Shown: piece by piece, positions 16,827 through 25,666 of the stretch
How positions within the stretch are numbered: position 1 is the stretch's first letter
Layout: each line of letters begins with the position of its first letter
From: Treponema sp.
Lineage (GTDB): Bacteria; Spirochaetota; Spirochaetia; Treponematales; Breznakiellaceae
Direction: 5' to 3'
NCBI GenBank assembly: GCA_012517385.1
Contig: JAAYUZ010000018.1
Span: 1 to 32,203, forward strand
DNA length: 32,203 nucleotides
Notes under the pieces: model-generated
Database searches by the model: none
What the model was told of the DNA's origin: nothing
The model's input: the letters and a program-made list of their open reading frames with translations, nothing else
Made by a program: the position numbers and the translations under genes

Positions 16827-16922
16827 TTAAGGATGTTCACAGAATAATCGAAAATTGTTTTTCCAGCCGGTACAGTCCGGTATTTTCCAGACCATGGCCT
16901 TGGTCATGGCAAAAGCAAACAT
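16827..16922 (-). CDS. Small open frame of 31 residues after the FecR-domain gene (doubtful)
   Basis: An ATG overlaps the TGA of the FecR-domain gene (TGATG) and opens a 31-codon frame starting MFAFAMTKAMVWKIPDCTGW. It has no recognisable domain. The overlap could couple translation, but the sequence lies in a decayed region next to the ABC exporter remnant and may be debris. Confidence 0.2.
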   Translation of the reverse strand: MFAFAMTKAMVWKIPDCTGWKNNFRLFCEHP

Positions 16923-17608
16923 CAGTCTGCCCTTGTCCAATCGATGGTCACCCCGATTTTTTCTGCAAGTTTTTCGATATCTTCATCGGTGTGGTGTTCC
17001 AGGCCTGCAGGCATAACAGTATACTCAGATTCTTTTGGCACATATAAATGAGCTGTATGGTGTGCTGCTGTTGTAACAATCTCATTTGAACCCTTTGGGT
17101 CCAGTGTACGCACTGTCCCGTTGCAGGTACAGACATAAGAATTTGTGCCATCTGACCATACACATAGGGATGTACCACGTACACCCGCAGAGGCTGCTGG
17201 TGAATTTATTATAAAGCTGTCATCATTATTTATAACTTTCGTTAACTTTTTTAGGACAGCCGCTACTCCCCCTGTCTTTAATTCTATTTGAATTGAGGGG
17301 GCAGTAAAATCTAATGTTGTCTGGGTGTTTTGTCGTATTTGGATGATATTTTTATCACTAAATATGATTTCACAGGATGATTCTCGCCCCGTTTTTATTG
17401 AACATTTAAGGGGTAACAGCTGTCCTACTTCAGCAGGTTTACCATCTATAGAAACTTCTCCATCAACATAAGACAGTTTAATCTTTACTATCTGGTTTGT
17501 TGATGTTGCATGCGAATCTGAATCCTTTTCCCGAACTGGTCCAGAAAATAAGAGGCTTCCAGAAAATATCATAAGCAGGAAACTGAATAGATATGTTTGT
17601 CGTTTCAT
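16922..17608 (-). CDS. Exported FecR-domain protein
   Basis: The 228-residue product has an N-terminal signal segment (FSFLLMIFSGSLLFSG). A FecR domain follows: VDGEVSIDGKPAEVGQLLPL, SIKTGRESSCEIIFSD, IIQIRQNTQTTLDF and INSPAASAGVRGTSLCVWSDG. In spirochaetes such proteins are often stand-alone, without the sigma factor and TonB receptor of classic iron signalling, and none is nearby here. The SPAASAGVRGT motif is the most diagnostic part. Its ATG overlaps the stop of the DUF4256 gene by four bases, so the two are coupled. The C-terminal 40 residues contain several His and acidic residues. The role is unknown. Confidence 0.75.
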   Translation of the reverse strand: MKRQTYLFSFLLMIFSGSLLFSGPVREKDSDSHATSTNQIVKIKLSYVDGEVSIDGKPAEVGQLLPLKCSIKTGRESSCEIIFSDKNIIQIRQNTQTTLDFTAPSIQIELKTGGVAAVLKKLTKVINNDDSFIINSPAASAGVRGTSLCVWSDGTNSYVCTCNGTVRTLDPKGSNEIVTTAAHHTAHLYVPKESEYTVMPAGLEHHTDEDIEKLAEKIGVTIDWTRAD

Positions 17609-18180
17609 TTCATTGCTCCAATATAGACGCTTCCCCGGAAGCCCCTGGCGGCATAGTATGACTGGGCTCCATTGTGGTACACAAATACGGTGCCATAGCG
17701 ATATTCCATAAAGAGGGCTCCGCCAAGTTTTCGTATCTCTGGAGGTGTGAGAATCCAGCTTGATGTTTTTGTATCATAGTGGCCTGTGGCTTGTAATTTC
17801 CGGTAAAGCCCTTCGTTCAGGATTTCTATACCCATTTCTGTCGCCATATCCATAGCACTGGTTTCCGGTCTGGCATCTTTTCGCGATTCAAGTCCCGCAC
17901 GGTCATAACAGAGGCTTCGTCTTCCTGCAGGGCTTTCGGGTGAACAATCTACAAAGAGGTATGCATCTTTTGCACTGTCATATTCAAGCACATCCGGTTC
18001 CCCGCCACTGGTTTCCATAGCCCAGAGGGAGCGGAGGCTCCCTTTGTTTGCTAATAGTTTTCTCTGCACCTCTTCCCACTGGATATTCGGATGCCGCTGC
18101 GGGTTTGCTAAAAATCTTGTTTGCAAGGCAGAAATAAGATTTTCTTCCTGTTCCTGCGAAACTGTTAGTACATATTTCAT
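17605..18180 (-). CDS. DUF4256 family protein
   Basis: The 191-residue protein matches the DUF4256 pattern: RFLANPQRHPNIQWEEVQRKL near the start, SLWAMETSGGEPDVLEYD, FVDCSPESPAGRRSLCYDR, and SSWILTPPEIRKLGGALFME followed by YRYGTVFVYHNGAQSYYAARGFRG. It has no signal peptide and no known reaction. A TATAAT box lies seven bases before the ATG on the minus strand with no Shine-Dalgarno, as for marR. It is translationally coupled to the exported FecR-domain gene, an odd pairing of a cytoplasmic and an exported protein. Confidence 0.8.
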   Translation of the reverse strand: MKYVLTVSQEQEENLISALQTRFLANPQRHPNIQWEEVQRKLLANKGSLRSLWAMETSGGEPDVLEYDSAKDAYLFVDCSPESPAGRRSLCYDRAGLESRKDARPETSAMDMATEMGIEILNEGLYRKLQATGHYDTKTSSWILTPPEIRKLGGALFMEYRYGTVFVYHNGAQSYYAARGFRGSVYIGAMK

Positions 18181-18187
18181 TCTCTAT

Positions 18188-18193
18188 ATTATA
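18188..18193 (-). promoter_or_regulatory. -10 box of the DUF4256-FecR operon
   Basis: A perfect TATAAT on the minus strand ends seven bases before the ATG at 18180. The -35 region is A/T-rich and not clear. Transcription would begin at or next to the start codon. Confidence 0.4.
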
Positions 18194-18217
18194 TTACATT
18201 TTTTTAAATTTTTCATC

Positions 18218-18256
18218 GAGGTTTTTATACAAGTCTGTTGCTTTCGCAAAAACCTC
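18218..18256. other. Long-range inverted repeat (9-bp arms)
   Basis: GAGGTTTTT (18218-18226) and AAAAACCTC (18248-18256) are perfectly complementary, with a small TTGC-TTTC-GCAA stem inside the right part. It lies between the GH11 terminator and the DUF4256 promoter. The function is unknown; no T-run follows, so it is not a standard terminator. Confidence 0.4.
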
Positions 18257-18331
18257 TTACAGTATTTTTACAGAAAGAACTGCAAATATTTAGTAATATG
18301 GATTTTAATTTGCTGAACAGATAATGGTGAT

Positions 18332-18355
18332 AAAAAAGGAGGGGCAGTGCCCCTC
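18332..18355 (-). terminator. Rho-independent terminator of the GH11 gene
   Basis: On the minus strand the stem GAGGGGC / GCCCCTC with a 3-base loop is followed by C and six T. It lies about 45 bases after the xylanase stop codon. Confidence 0.88.
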
Positions 18356-18399
18356 TCTTTATGCATATCAGCAAATTAATTTCAATGAAAATCTAAGAC

Positions 18400-19494
<1,095 letters not shown>

Positions 19495-19564
19495 TTATTA
19501 CTGATATGCTTCATTTAAGAATGACATAATCAAAATCCATGTCTATCAGGTTTTTTACCGATAT

Positions 19565-19582
19565 AAAAATATTTATTAGTAT
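19565..19582 (-). promoter_or_regulatory. Possible GntR half-operator upstream of the GH11 xylanase
   Basis: TATTAGTAT (19574-19582) is identical to the right half of site A at 4732-4740. The other half does not match (about 4 of 9). It lies about 90 bases before the xylanase start. No firm promoter was recognised in the rest of the 19483-19629 stretch, which is A/T-rich. Confidence 0.25.
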
Positions 19583-19629
19583 AAATGTTTATAGTCTTTA
19601 TATCTGCTGATAGACCATATACTTTTTGC

Positions 19630-19657
19630 TTGACTTGTATACAATCTGGTATATAAT
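19630..19657 (+). promoter_or_regulatory. Promoter of the large catabolic operon with an embedded palindrome
   Basis: TTGACT (19630-19635) and a perfect TATAAT (19652-19657) are spaced by 16 bases. The perfect palindrome TTGTATACAA (19635-19644) lies between them, in the form and place typical of GntR-family operators. The operon's own GntR/FCD gene (26060-26740) is the likeliest binder. Transcription would start near 19664, giving a leader of about 30 bases before the GTG at 19693. Confidence 0.75.
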
Positions 19658-19692
19658 TAAGTCTACAAATAGTGGTGCGGGGAGGTTCTGTT

Positions 19693-22600
19693 GTGAAACA
19701 AGTTCATATTAAGAAAGATACCTATGTCGATTCGGTGTTTTTAATGCTTTTAAGCAAAGACCTGAAGGAACGGCCCGATATCAAAGATGCCACGGTAACC
19801 ATGGGAACTCCCATGAATCTGGATTTGCTTAAAGAACAGGGTTATAGCCTGGAATCCCTGAAGGATGTTACCCCGGCGGACCTGATTATTGCTTTGGATT
19901 GCACTTCTGAAAAAGCCCTGGATGCTGCCCTTTCAGCGGTAGATGATATGCTGGCTGGCAAAAAGAAGTCCAGTTCCACCTCCCTTTCGGGTACTGGATT
20001 ACCCCACAGTAAAACCCTGGACAGCGCCTTAGAACAAATACCCGATGCTAACCTCGCTATTATCTCCGTTCCCGGTATGTATGCGGCCCGGGAAGTCCGG
20101 AAGGCCCTGAATAAGAATCTCCATGTGATGCTCTTTTCGGACAATGTGTCCCTGGAAGATGAAATTTCCTTAAAACGTCTGGCCCGGGAAAAGGGACTCC
20201 TCGTGATGGGGCCCGATTGCGGTACCGCCATCATAGATGGTAAGCCCATCTGTTTTGCCAATGTGGTAGACCGGGGGCCTGTGGGGATCGTGGCCGCTGC
20301 AGGTACGGGACTCCAGGAAGTGTCCTGCCTTATCGACCGTTTTGGCAGCGGGGTAAGTCAAGGTATCGGTACGGGCGGCCGGGACCTTAAGAATGCCCAG
20401 GTGGGGGGAACTACCATGCTTATGGGTATCGAGGCTCTTGGTGCGGACCCCGAAACCAGGGCAATCCTTATTGTTTCTAAGCCCCCCGCACCGGAAGTTG
20501 CTTCCAAGGTAGTACAGGCCCTTGAAAAAACAGGAAAGCCCGCGGTGGTGCATTTTATCGGCCTCAAGACTCAGATAGCAGCGAAGCCCTCAATTCATTT
20601 TGCTTCCAATCTGGAAGAAGCATCCCGTTGGGCGGTGGCCCTTGCAAAGGGCGAACATATTGATGTACAGAGCCGGCGGTCTTGGCCCTTTGATCAATCC
20701 AGGGAAGAAATTGAGGCTCTGGTTGATCAGGAAACCCGCCGTATGTCCAAAGCGCAAAAATATATCCGGGGCTATTATACCGGCGGCACCCTGACCGATG
20801 AGGCCTGGATACTGCTCCATGAGCTTACCGGTGCGGTCTATTCTAATAATCAAACTGACCCTGCCTTTGTTCTGCCTAATCCTAAAAAATCCATTGGTCA
20901 CACCGTTGTGGATCTGGGGGACGATGTATTCACCGTAGGCAGGCCCCATCCCATGATTGATCCCTCTACCCGGACCGAACGGATTGATGCAGAACGGGAT
21001 GATCCGGAAATTGCGGTTGTTCTGGTGGACTGTGTATTAGGCTATGGTTCCCATGAGGACCCGGCGGGCGCAATGATTCCTTCTATTAAAAAGGCTAAGG
21101 AAGCGGCGGAAAAAAGGGGCGGATACCTTTCAGTGATCGCCTCTGTAACCGGCACCCCCGGAGACTTCCAGGGTTTCGAAGCCCAGGTGGCTAAGCTTCG
21201 CAGCGCCGGGGTCATCGTCATGCCGTCGAACTATCAGGCATCGATGCTAGCCCTGAAAATTATGGAGAAAGTAACCGGCAAACCGGCAGCGAGCAGCGTT
21301 GGCGAAAGACCTGCTGCCGGTACGGCAGCTTCGGCTGCCAAGGCCGGGGCTGTTCTGGTAAGTCCATCTGAGTCCATCGGCTCCGCTGTGGGTCCCAAAC
21401 ATATCCTTTCCCTCTTCAGTCACGGGTTAAAGGTCATCAATCTGGGTCTTGAATCCTTTGCAAAAAATCTGAAGGCCTGCGAAACTCAGGTGGTTCATGT
21501 GGATTGGGTGCCCCCAGCTGGCGGGAATACGGAGCTGATTCAGGTTTTGGACCGGCTGGAATCTAAAGCAACCATAGATATTGAAAAAGCCAATGCAGAA
21601 GCGGTGGATCGGATACTCTCAGGAAAGCCGGTTCTCAAAGGTATTGGAACCGCCCTTGACACAATACCCGGTATGAAGCCGAACCTCTTCCTCCATGCGG
21701 GACCGCCCGTAACCTGGGAAAAGATGTGCGGCCCCATGCGGGGTGCTGTTATCGGCGGCATCCTGTATGAGGGTTTGGCAAAAACAGAAGCAGAAGCGGA
21801 AGCCCTCGCTGCATCGGGAAAAATCGAATTTTCACCCTGCCAGGATCATTCGGCTGTCGGGCCTATGGCGGGTATTGTGACCCCCCGGATGCCGGTGTGG
21901 ATCATTGAGAACGAAACCTTTGGCAATCGGACCTATGCTACCCTGAACGAAGGGCTTGGCAAGGTACTGCGCTATGGAGCCTATTCCCATGAAGTGCTGG
22001 ATCGGCTCCGCTGGATGGAGGGCGAACTGGCCCCCATTCTGCAGAAGGCTATCGAAAAACATGGCCCGGTGGATATGCGGAGCCTCATTGTGCAGGCCCT
22101 GCAGATGGGTGACGAAGGCCATAACCGGAACCGGGCCGGAACTTCCCTGGTTATCCGGGAACTGGCTCCCTACCTGGTGATGCTGGATGAAAAGAAGGAA
22201 GCCCTTTCCCGGGTCCTCACCTTTATGCATCAAAATGACCATTTCTTCCTTAATCTTACGATGCCCTCGGCCAAGTCGGTGTTGATGGCCGCCGAAGGTA
22301 TTCCCGGCAGCACGGTCATTACCGCCCAGGGAAGAAACGGCACCGAATTCGGTATCCAGGTTGCGGGGCTTAAGGGCCGCTGGTTTACCGGACCTGCGGG
22401 TATCGTAAATGGTTTATACTTGCCAGGCTTTGGTCCTGAGGATGCGGCTCCCGATATTGGGGACTCGGTTATTACTGAAACAAGCGGTATCGGAGGCTTC
22501 GCCATGGCTGCAGCGCCGGCTATTGTAAAATTCGTAGGTGGTACCCCCGAGGATGCCCTCCGCTTTACCCGGGAGATGTATGAAATCACCCTGGCAGAAA

Positions 22601-22815
22601 ACAGGGAATACAAAATCCCGATTCTCGATTTCCGGGGCACCCCCACGGCTATCGATGTTCGCAAAGTGGTGGAAAAGGGCATATTGCCCGTGATTAACAC
22701 CGGTATCGCCCACAAAAAGCCCGGTATTGGCATGGTGGGTGCGGGCCTCGTGAAACCGCCGGTTAACTGTTATCAGGATGCTTTAAAAGCCCTGGCAGAG
22801 GCTTATACAAGATAA
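19693..22815 (+). CDS. FdrA-YlbE (AllF-AllG) fusion: oxamate transcarbamylase-like protein
   Basis: The 1040-residue protein joins two families that are separate in E. coli. Residues to about 525 match FdrA (AllF), a CoA-ligase-like fold with glycine-rich loops AAAGTGLQEV (about 199) and GIGTGGRDL (about 223). An Ala/Gly-rich linker follows (about 528-560), then DUF1116/YlbE (AllG) from about 600, with LFLHAGPPVTWEKMCGPMRG and MGDEGHNRN. In E. coli AllF, AllG and AllH together convert oxalurate and phosphate to oxamate and carbamoyl phosphate. An AllH-like gene and carbamate kinase lie downstream in the same operon. GTG at 19693 was chosen because GGGGAGG lies seven bases upstream; the frame opens earlier at 19672 without such support. 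The true substrate may differ, because no allantoin genes are present. Confidence 0.85.
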   Translation: MKQVHIKKDTYVDSVFLMLLSKDLKERPDIKDATVTMGTPMNLDLLKEQGYSLESLKDVTPADLIIALDCTSEKALDAALSAVDDMLAGKKKSSSTSLSGTGLPHSKTLDSALEQIPDANLAIISVPGMYAAREVRKALNKNLHVMLFSDNVSLEDEISLKRLAREKGLLVMGPDCGTAIIDGKPICFANVVDRGPVGIVAAAGTGLQEVSCLIDRFGSGVSQGIGTGGRDLKNAQVGGTTMLMGIEALGADPETRAILIVSKPPAPEVASKVVQALEKTGKPAVVHFIGLKTQIAAKPSIHFASNLEEASRWAVALAKGEHIDVQSRRSWPFDQSREEIEALVDQETRRMSKAQKYIRGYYTGGTLTDEAWILLHELTGAVYSNNQTDPAFVLPNPKKSIGHTVVDLGDDVFTVGRPHPMIDPSTRTERIDAERDDPEIAVVLVDCVLGYGSHEDPAGAMIPSIKKAKEAAEKRGGYLSVIASVTGTPGDFQGFEAQVAKLRSAGVIVMPSNYQASMLALKIMEKVTGKPAASSVGERPAAGTAASAAKAGAVLVSPSESIGSAVGPKHILSLFSHGLKVINLGLESFAKNLKACETQVVHVDWVPPAGGNTELIQVLDRLESKATIDIEKANAEAVDRILSGKPVLKGIGTALDTIPGMKPNLFLHAGPPVTWEKMCGPMRGAVIGGILYEGLAKTEAEAEALAASGKIEFSPCQDHSAVGPMAGIVTPRMPVWIIENETFGNRTYATLNEGLGKVLRYGAYSHEVLDRLRWMEGELAPILQKAIEKHGPVDMRSLIVQALQMGDEGHNRNRAGTSLVIRELAPYLVMLDEKKEALSRVLTFMHQNDHFFLNLTMPSAKSVLMAAEGIPGSTVITAQGRNGTEFGIQVAGLKGRWFTGPAGIVNGLYLPGFGPEDAAPDIGDSVITETSGIGGFAMAAAPAIVKFVGGTPEDALRFTREMYEITLAENREYKIPILDFRGTPTAIDVRKVVEKGILPVINTGIAHKKPGIGMVGAGLVKPPVNCYQDALKALAEAYTR

Positions 22816-22836
22816 GGATGTACCCGTTCAGACCTG

Positions 22837-22860
22837 GTCGGACAATATGTCGGACAATAT
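22837..22860 (+). repeat. Perfect 12-bp tandem duplication
   Basis: GTCGGACAATAT occurs twice in direct succession, ending just before the ribosome-binding site of the cyclase gene. It is outside both flanking coding regions when the cyclase starts at 22877. It may be a replication slip or a duplicated regulatory element. Confidence 0.8.
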
Positions 22861-22876
22861 TTTTTGGAGGTGTTCA

Positions 22877-23755
22877 ATGAAAGTTATCGATTTAACGATT
22901 CCGCTGGGTGTAGGGACCCCGCCCTGGCCAACCTACATTCCTCTGCAGGTACAATACTTTAAGCGTCTGGCTCCTAATGGGGCTAACGGTCAGGTGGTAA
23001 CCCACTCGAACCATATCGGTACCCATCTGGACGGGGAAATCCACTTTTATACCCCCGGAAAGGATATTGCGAGCCTGGATATGGATTTCCTGGTCCATGA
23101 AGGGGCCATCGTAGACCTGTCCGATGTATGCGGCGATTATGACGTGTACACCTCCAAAATGGTGGAGGAACGGGTGGAAGTAAAAGAGGGGGATATCCTC
23201 ATCATTCATACGGGATACCATCATTATGGCTGGGACCAGCCCACCGGAGACGAAATCCGGTACATGATTAAGCATCCCGGGCCGGATCGGGAATTTGCTG
23301 AATGGGCAAAGAAAAAGAAACTCCGGTGGATCGGCGTCGACTGCGGCAGTGCGGATCACCCCATGAACACCAAGATCCGGGAATGGATGCCCCGGCAGGC
23401 TAAGGAGTGCGATGCCCATTTTCAGAAGAAATATGGCAAATCCCTGGAAGAGTTCTTCAGCGATGATAAGTACCAGTTGATGCATATCGAAATGTTCGAC
23501 AAGGGAATTATCCATGCCGAATGTGTGGGCGGCGACATCGATCTGCTCCTGAATCAGCGGGCGGTTATCGGCTGTTATCCCTGGCGTTTTGTGGACGGCG
23601 AATCCTCCATTGCCCGTATTGTAGCCCATGTAGAGGATGACCGTTATGAAGAATTGATGAAGAAAAAGGCCAAAGCAGAACTTACCCGGTTTGGTGATGT
23701 GGCTGGTGCAAAGAATCCCTGGCTCCATGAGGAAGCCAGAAAGAACCATAAATAG
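22877..23755 (+). CDS. Cyclase-family metal-dependent hydrolase (kynurenine formamidase-like)
   Basis: The 292-residue protein belongs to the cyclase family (Pfam Cyclase), which includes kynurenine formamidase and isatin hydrolase and splits amide or lactam bonds with Mn or Zn. The metal motif is seen as NHIGTHLDGEIHF (about residues 46-58), against the usual H-x-G-T-H-x-D-x-P-x-H-F, with the proline position changed. Other family marks are DILIIHTGY and WIGVDCGSADHP. The ATG at 22877 is preceded by GGAGGT at five bases; a longer opening from 22847 crosses the tandem repeat. In this operon it may open a ring or remove an acyl group from a nitrogen compound before the transcarbamylase step, which is inference. 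Confidence 0.85.
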   Translation: MKVIDLTIPLGVGTPPWPTYIPLQVQYFKRLAPNGANGQVVTHSNHIGTHLDGEIHFYTPGKDIASLDMDFLVHEGAIVDLSDVCGDYDVYTSKMVEERVEVKEGDILIIHTGYHHYGWDQPTGDEIRYMIKHPGPDREFAEWAKKKKLRWIGVDCGSADHPMNTKIREWMPRQAKECDAHFQKKYGKSLEEFFSDDKYQLMHIEMFDKGIIHAECVGGDIDLLLNQRAVIGCYPWRFVDGESSIARIVAHVEDDRYEELMKKKAKAELTRFGDVAGAKNPWLHEEARKNHK

Positions 23756-23766
23756 AGGAGCAAATC

Positions 23767-24453
23767 ATGGCAATTGATGAGATGGAGAAAAAACTGAGAC
23801 CCCCAGAGATAGAGCTGAAGCCCTATCCACCCAAGGTAATTACCCTGGCTTCGGGAGAAAAGATGGTAGTCCGCGAAGCCCGCCGGGAAGAAGTTGGTGT
23901 TCTGCTGGGTACGGTTGCCCCCCTTATCGGTGTTGCAGCTGATTTTTATGATATCGTCGCTGCCCGTATGTATTCGGAAATCTTAGGCTGGTACCGCTAC
24001 CGGGTAGCCAACGAATTTGTTCTCGTTGGTGCAATTAACGGCGTTATCGCCGGTATCGTAACCAGCCGCCATGTGGATGACAAGCTTGGTATGAGTCTCC
24101 ACACCCTTACTATTAAGCGGGGCCTCCGGGTCGGTGCCCAGCTTTTTGCTGCCAAGATTGAACACCACATCGATATTCTTGGTGAAGATGAAGTATGGAT
24201 CGTGGCCGAGAGCCCCAATGGCTTTAAGCGCTGGATGATTGAATATCAGCTGGAAGACCGGTCCCACCTGTATCCTCAGGTCCGGCATGAACTCGGCGGG
24301 GTTCCCACCTATGTACTGACCCGCAAGCTCTGGAATGATGTAAAAGCGGTGAAATGCACTGGTACCCGTCCTGTTTCAGAAGAGGACCTTAAGTCCGCTG
24401 AAAAACTGATCATGCCCAGTGAATATCCACAAATTCCAGGGTTTAAGAGGTAA
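23767..24453 (+). CDS. GNAT-like acyltransferase fold protein of unknown role
   Basis: The 228-residue protein begins with a 25-residue acidic/proline lead. The rest follows a GNAT-type order: VVREARREEVGVLL, FVLVGAINGVIAGIVTSRHV, the cofactor-loop-like KRGLRVGAQLFAAKIEHH, and EVWIVAESPNGFKRWMIEYQ near the expected product-side strand. The R/Q-x-x-G-x-G/A loop is not exact, so acetyl-CoA binding is uncertain. It lies 11 bases after the cyclase gene and three bases before the thiolase-fold gene, with GAGGAG before the ATG. A role in modifying a pathway intermediate, or as a structural partner, is possible. The family is recognised only loosely. Confidence 0.5.
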   Translation: MAIDEMEKKLRPPEIELKPYPPKVITLASGEKMVVREARREEVGVLLGTVAPLIGVAADFYDIVAARMYSEILGWYRYRVANEFVLVGAINGVIAGIVTSRHVDDKLGMSLHTLTIKRGLRVGAQLFAAKIEHHIDILGEDEVWIVAESPNGFKRWMIEYQLEDRSHLYPQVRHELGGVPTYVLTRKLWNDVKAVKCTGTRPVSEEDLKSAEKLIMPSEYPQIPGFKR

Positions 24454-24456
24454 ATT

Positions 24457-25656
24457 ATGGCCGCCAGAGTCGGTATTGTTGGAATCGGGCATACCCGGTT
24501 CGGAAATTCTTCGGAATACGACCTGGCGGACGTCATGGCCTATGCGGCTACTGACGCCCTCCAGGATGCGGGGTATCTGGAAAAACGAAAAGAAATTGAC
24601 CAGGTCATTGTAGGAAACATGGCTTCGGGACTTTTCGTTCATCAATCTGCGGTGGCTTCCTCTTTAATAAGCCGCATGGATATGGAACCAGTCCCTGCTG
24701 AATTGGTCGAAAACGGACCAGCCTCCGGGGCCAGTGCCATTAAAATCGGTTATATGGCCATTGCCTCCGGGATGTGCGATGTGGTCCTGGTGGTTGGCGG
24801 CGAAGTGATGCGGAAGGTCAGCGGATGGATGGCCACCGATATAGTTGCAACCATGCTTCATCAGGAAGCGGAATACAATATGGGGCTCACCCTGCCATCC
24901 TTTGGCGGAATGTTCACCAGGCTTTATATGGAAAAGTATGGGCTTACAGAACGGGACCTGGCACTTCTTGCGGTAAAGAACCATGATAACGGGGCAAAGA
25001 ATAAATATGCCCATATTCAGGCCCCGGTGAATATCGAAGCTATTGCGGATGGTCCCGAAGCGGAGGTTGTGAACAACTATGTGGCTGAACCCCTGCGGAT
25101 GTATTCAACCTGTCCTGTTTCAGACGGTGCTGCCGCAGTGCTCCTGGTGAACATGGACTCCCCCCGGGTAAAGGACTTTAAGAAAAAGCCCATTAGAATT
25201 GCAGGCATCGCCAGTGCCACCGACACCCACTGCGTCCATAACCGTACGGACCCCCTGCAGCTGAATGCGGTCCGCATTGCCGCTGAAAAGGCCTACAAAA
25301 TGGCCGGTGTGGGCCCAAAGGATATTTCCTTTGCAGAACTTCATGATGCATTCTCTATCCTGGAACTGGCCATCAGCGAAGAGGTCGGTTTCTTTGAGCG
25401 GGGCAAGAGCTATCTTGCGGTTCGCAATGGGGAAACCAGGATTGATGGACGGCTCCCGATTAATACCTCCGGAGGCTTAAAATCAAAGGGCCATCCGGTC
25501 GGTGCTACCGGGGTATCCCAGGTGGTTGAACTGGTCCGTCAGCTCCGTGGTGAGGCAGAACCGGGCCGCCAGGTAAAGGACCCGAAGTATGGTATGGCGG
25601 TGAACTTTGGTGGTTTTGGCAACAACGTGGTTGCCGTTATTTGTGCAAAGGAATAA
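24457..25656 (+). CDS. Thiolase-fold protein of the SCP2/Ltp type lacking catalytic cysteines
   Basis: The 399-residue protein is thiolase-like across its length. The two catalytic His regions are kept: FAELHDAF (His about 296) and GGLKSKGHPVGATG (His about 346). The nucleophilic Cys is replaced: the usual C-A-S-G segment reads ENGPASG with Pro at about 88. The C-terminal Cys motif is NFGGFG, and HDCF of SCP2 thiolases is HDAF. Normal acyl transfer through a Cys-bound intermediate is therefore unlikely. Paired with the DUF35 gene 10 bases downstream, it resembles Ltp-type retro-aldolases, which work as thiolase-fold/DUF35 complexes. It probably makes or breaks a C-C or acyl bond in the pathway; the reaction is unknown. 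Confidence 0.82.
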   Translation: MAARVGIVGIGHTRFGNSSEYDLADVMAYAATDALQDAGYLEKRKEIDQVIVGNMASGLFVHQSAVASSLISRMDMEPVPAELVENGPASGASAIKIGYMAIASGMCDVVLVVGGEVMRKVSGWMATDIVATMLHQEAEYNMGLTLPSFGGMFTRLYMEKYGLTERDLALLAVKNHDNGAKNKYAHIQAPVNIEAIADGPEAEVVNNYVAEPLRMYSTCPVSDGAAAVLLVNMDSPRVKDFKKKPIRIAGIASATDTHCVHNRTDPLQLNAVRIAAEKAYKMAGVGPKDISFAELHDAFSILELAISEEVGFFERGKSYLAVRNGETRIDGRLPINTSGGLKSKGHPVGATGVSQVVELVRQLRGEAEPGRQVKDPKYGMAVNFGGFGNNVVAVICAKE

Positions 25657-25666
25657 GGGGTCAGCT

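Noticed and set aside
22892-23749. A 285-codon minus-strand frame opposite the cyclase gene
   Set aside because: It mirrors the cyclase coding sequence almost exactly, and the plus strand carries clear cyclase motifs and a ribosome-binding site.
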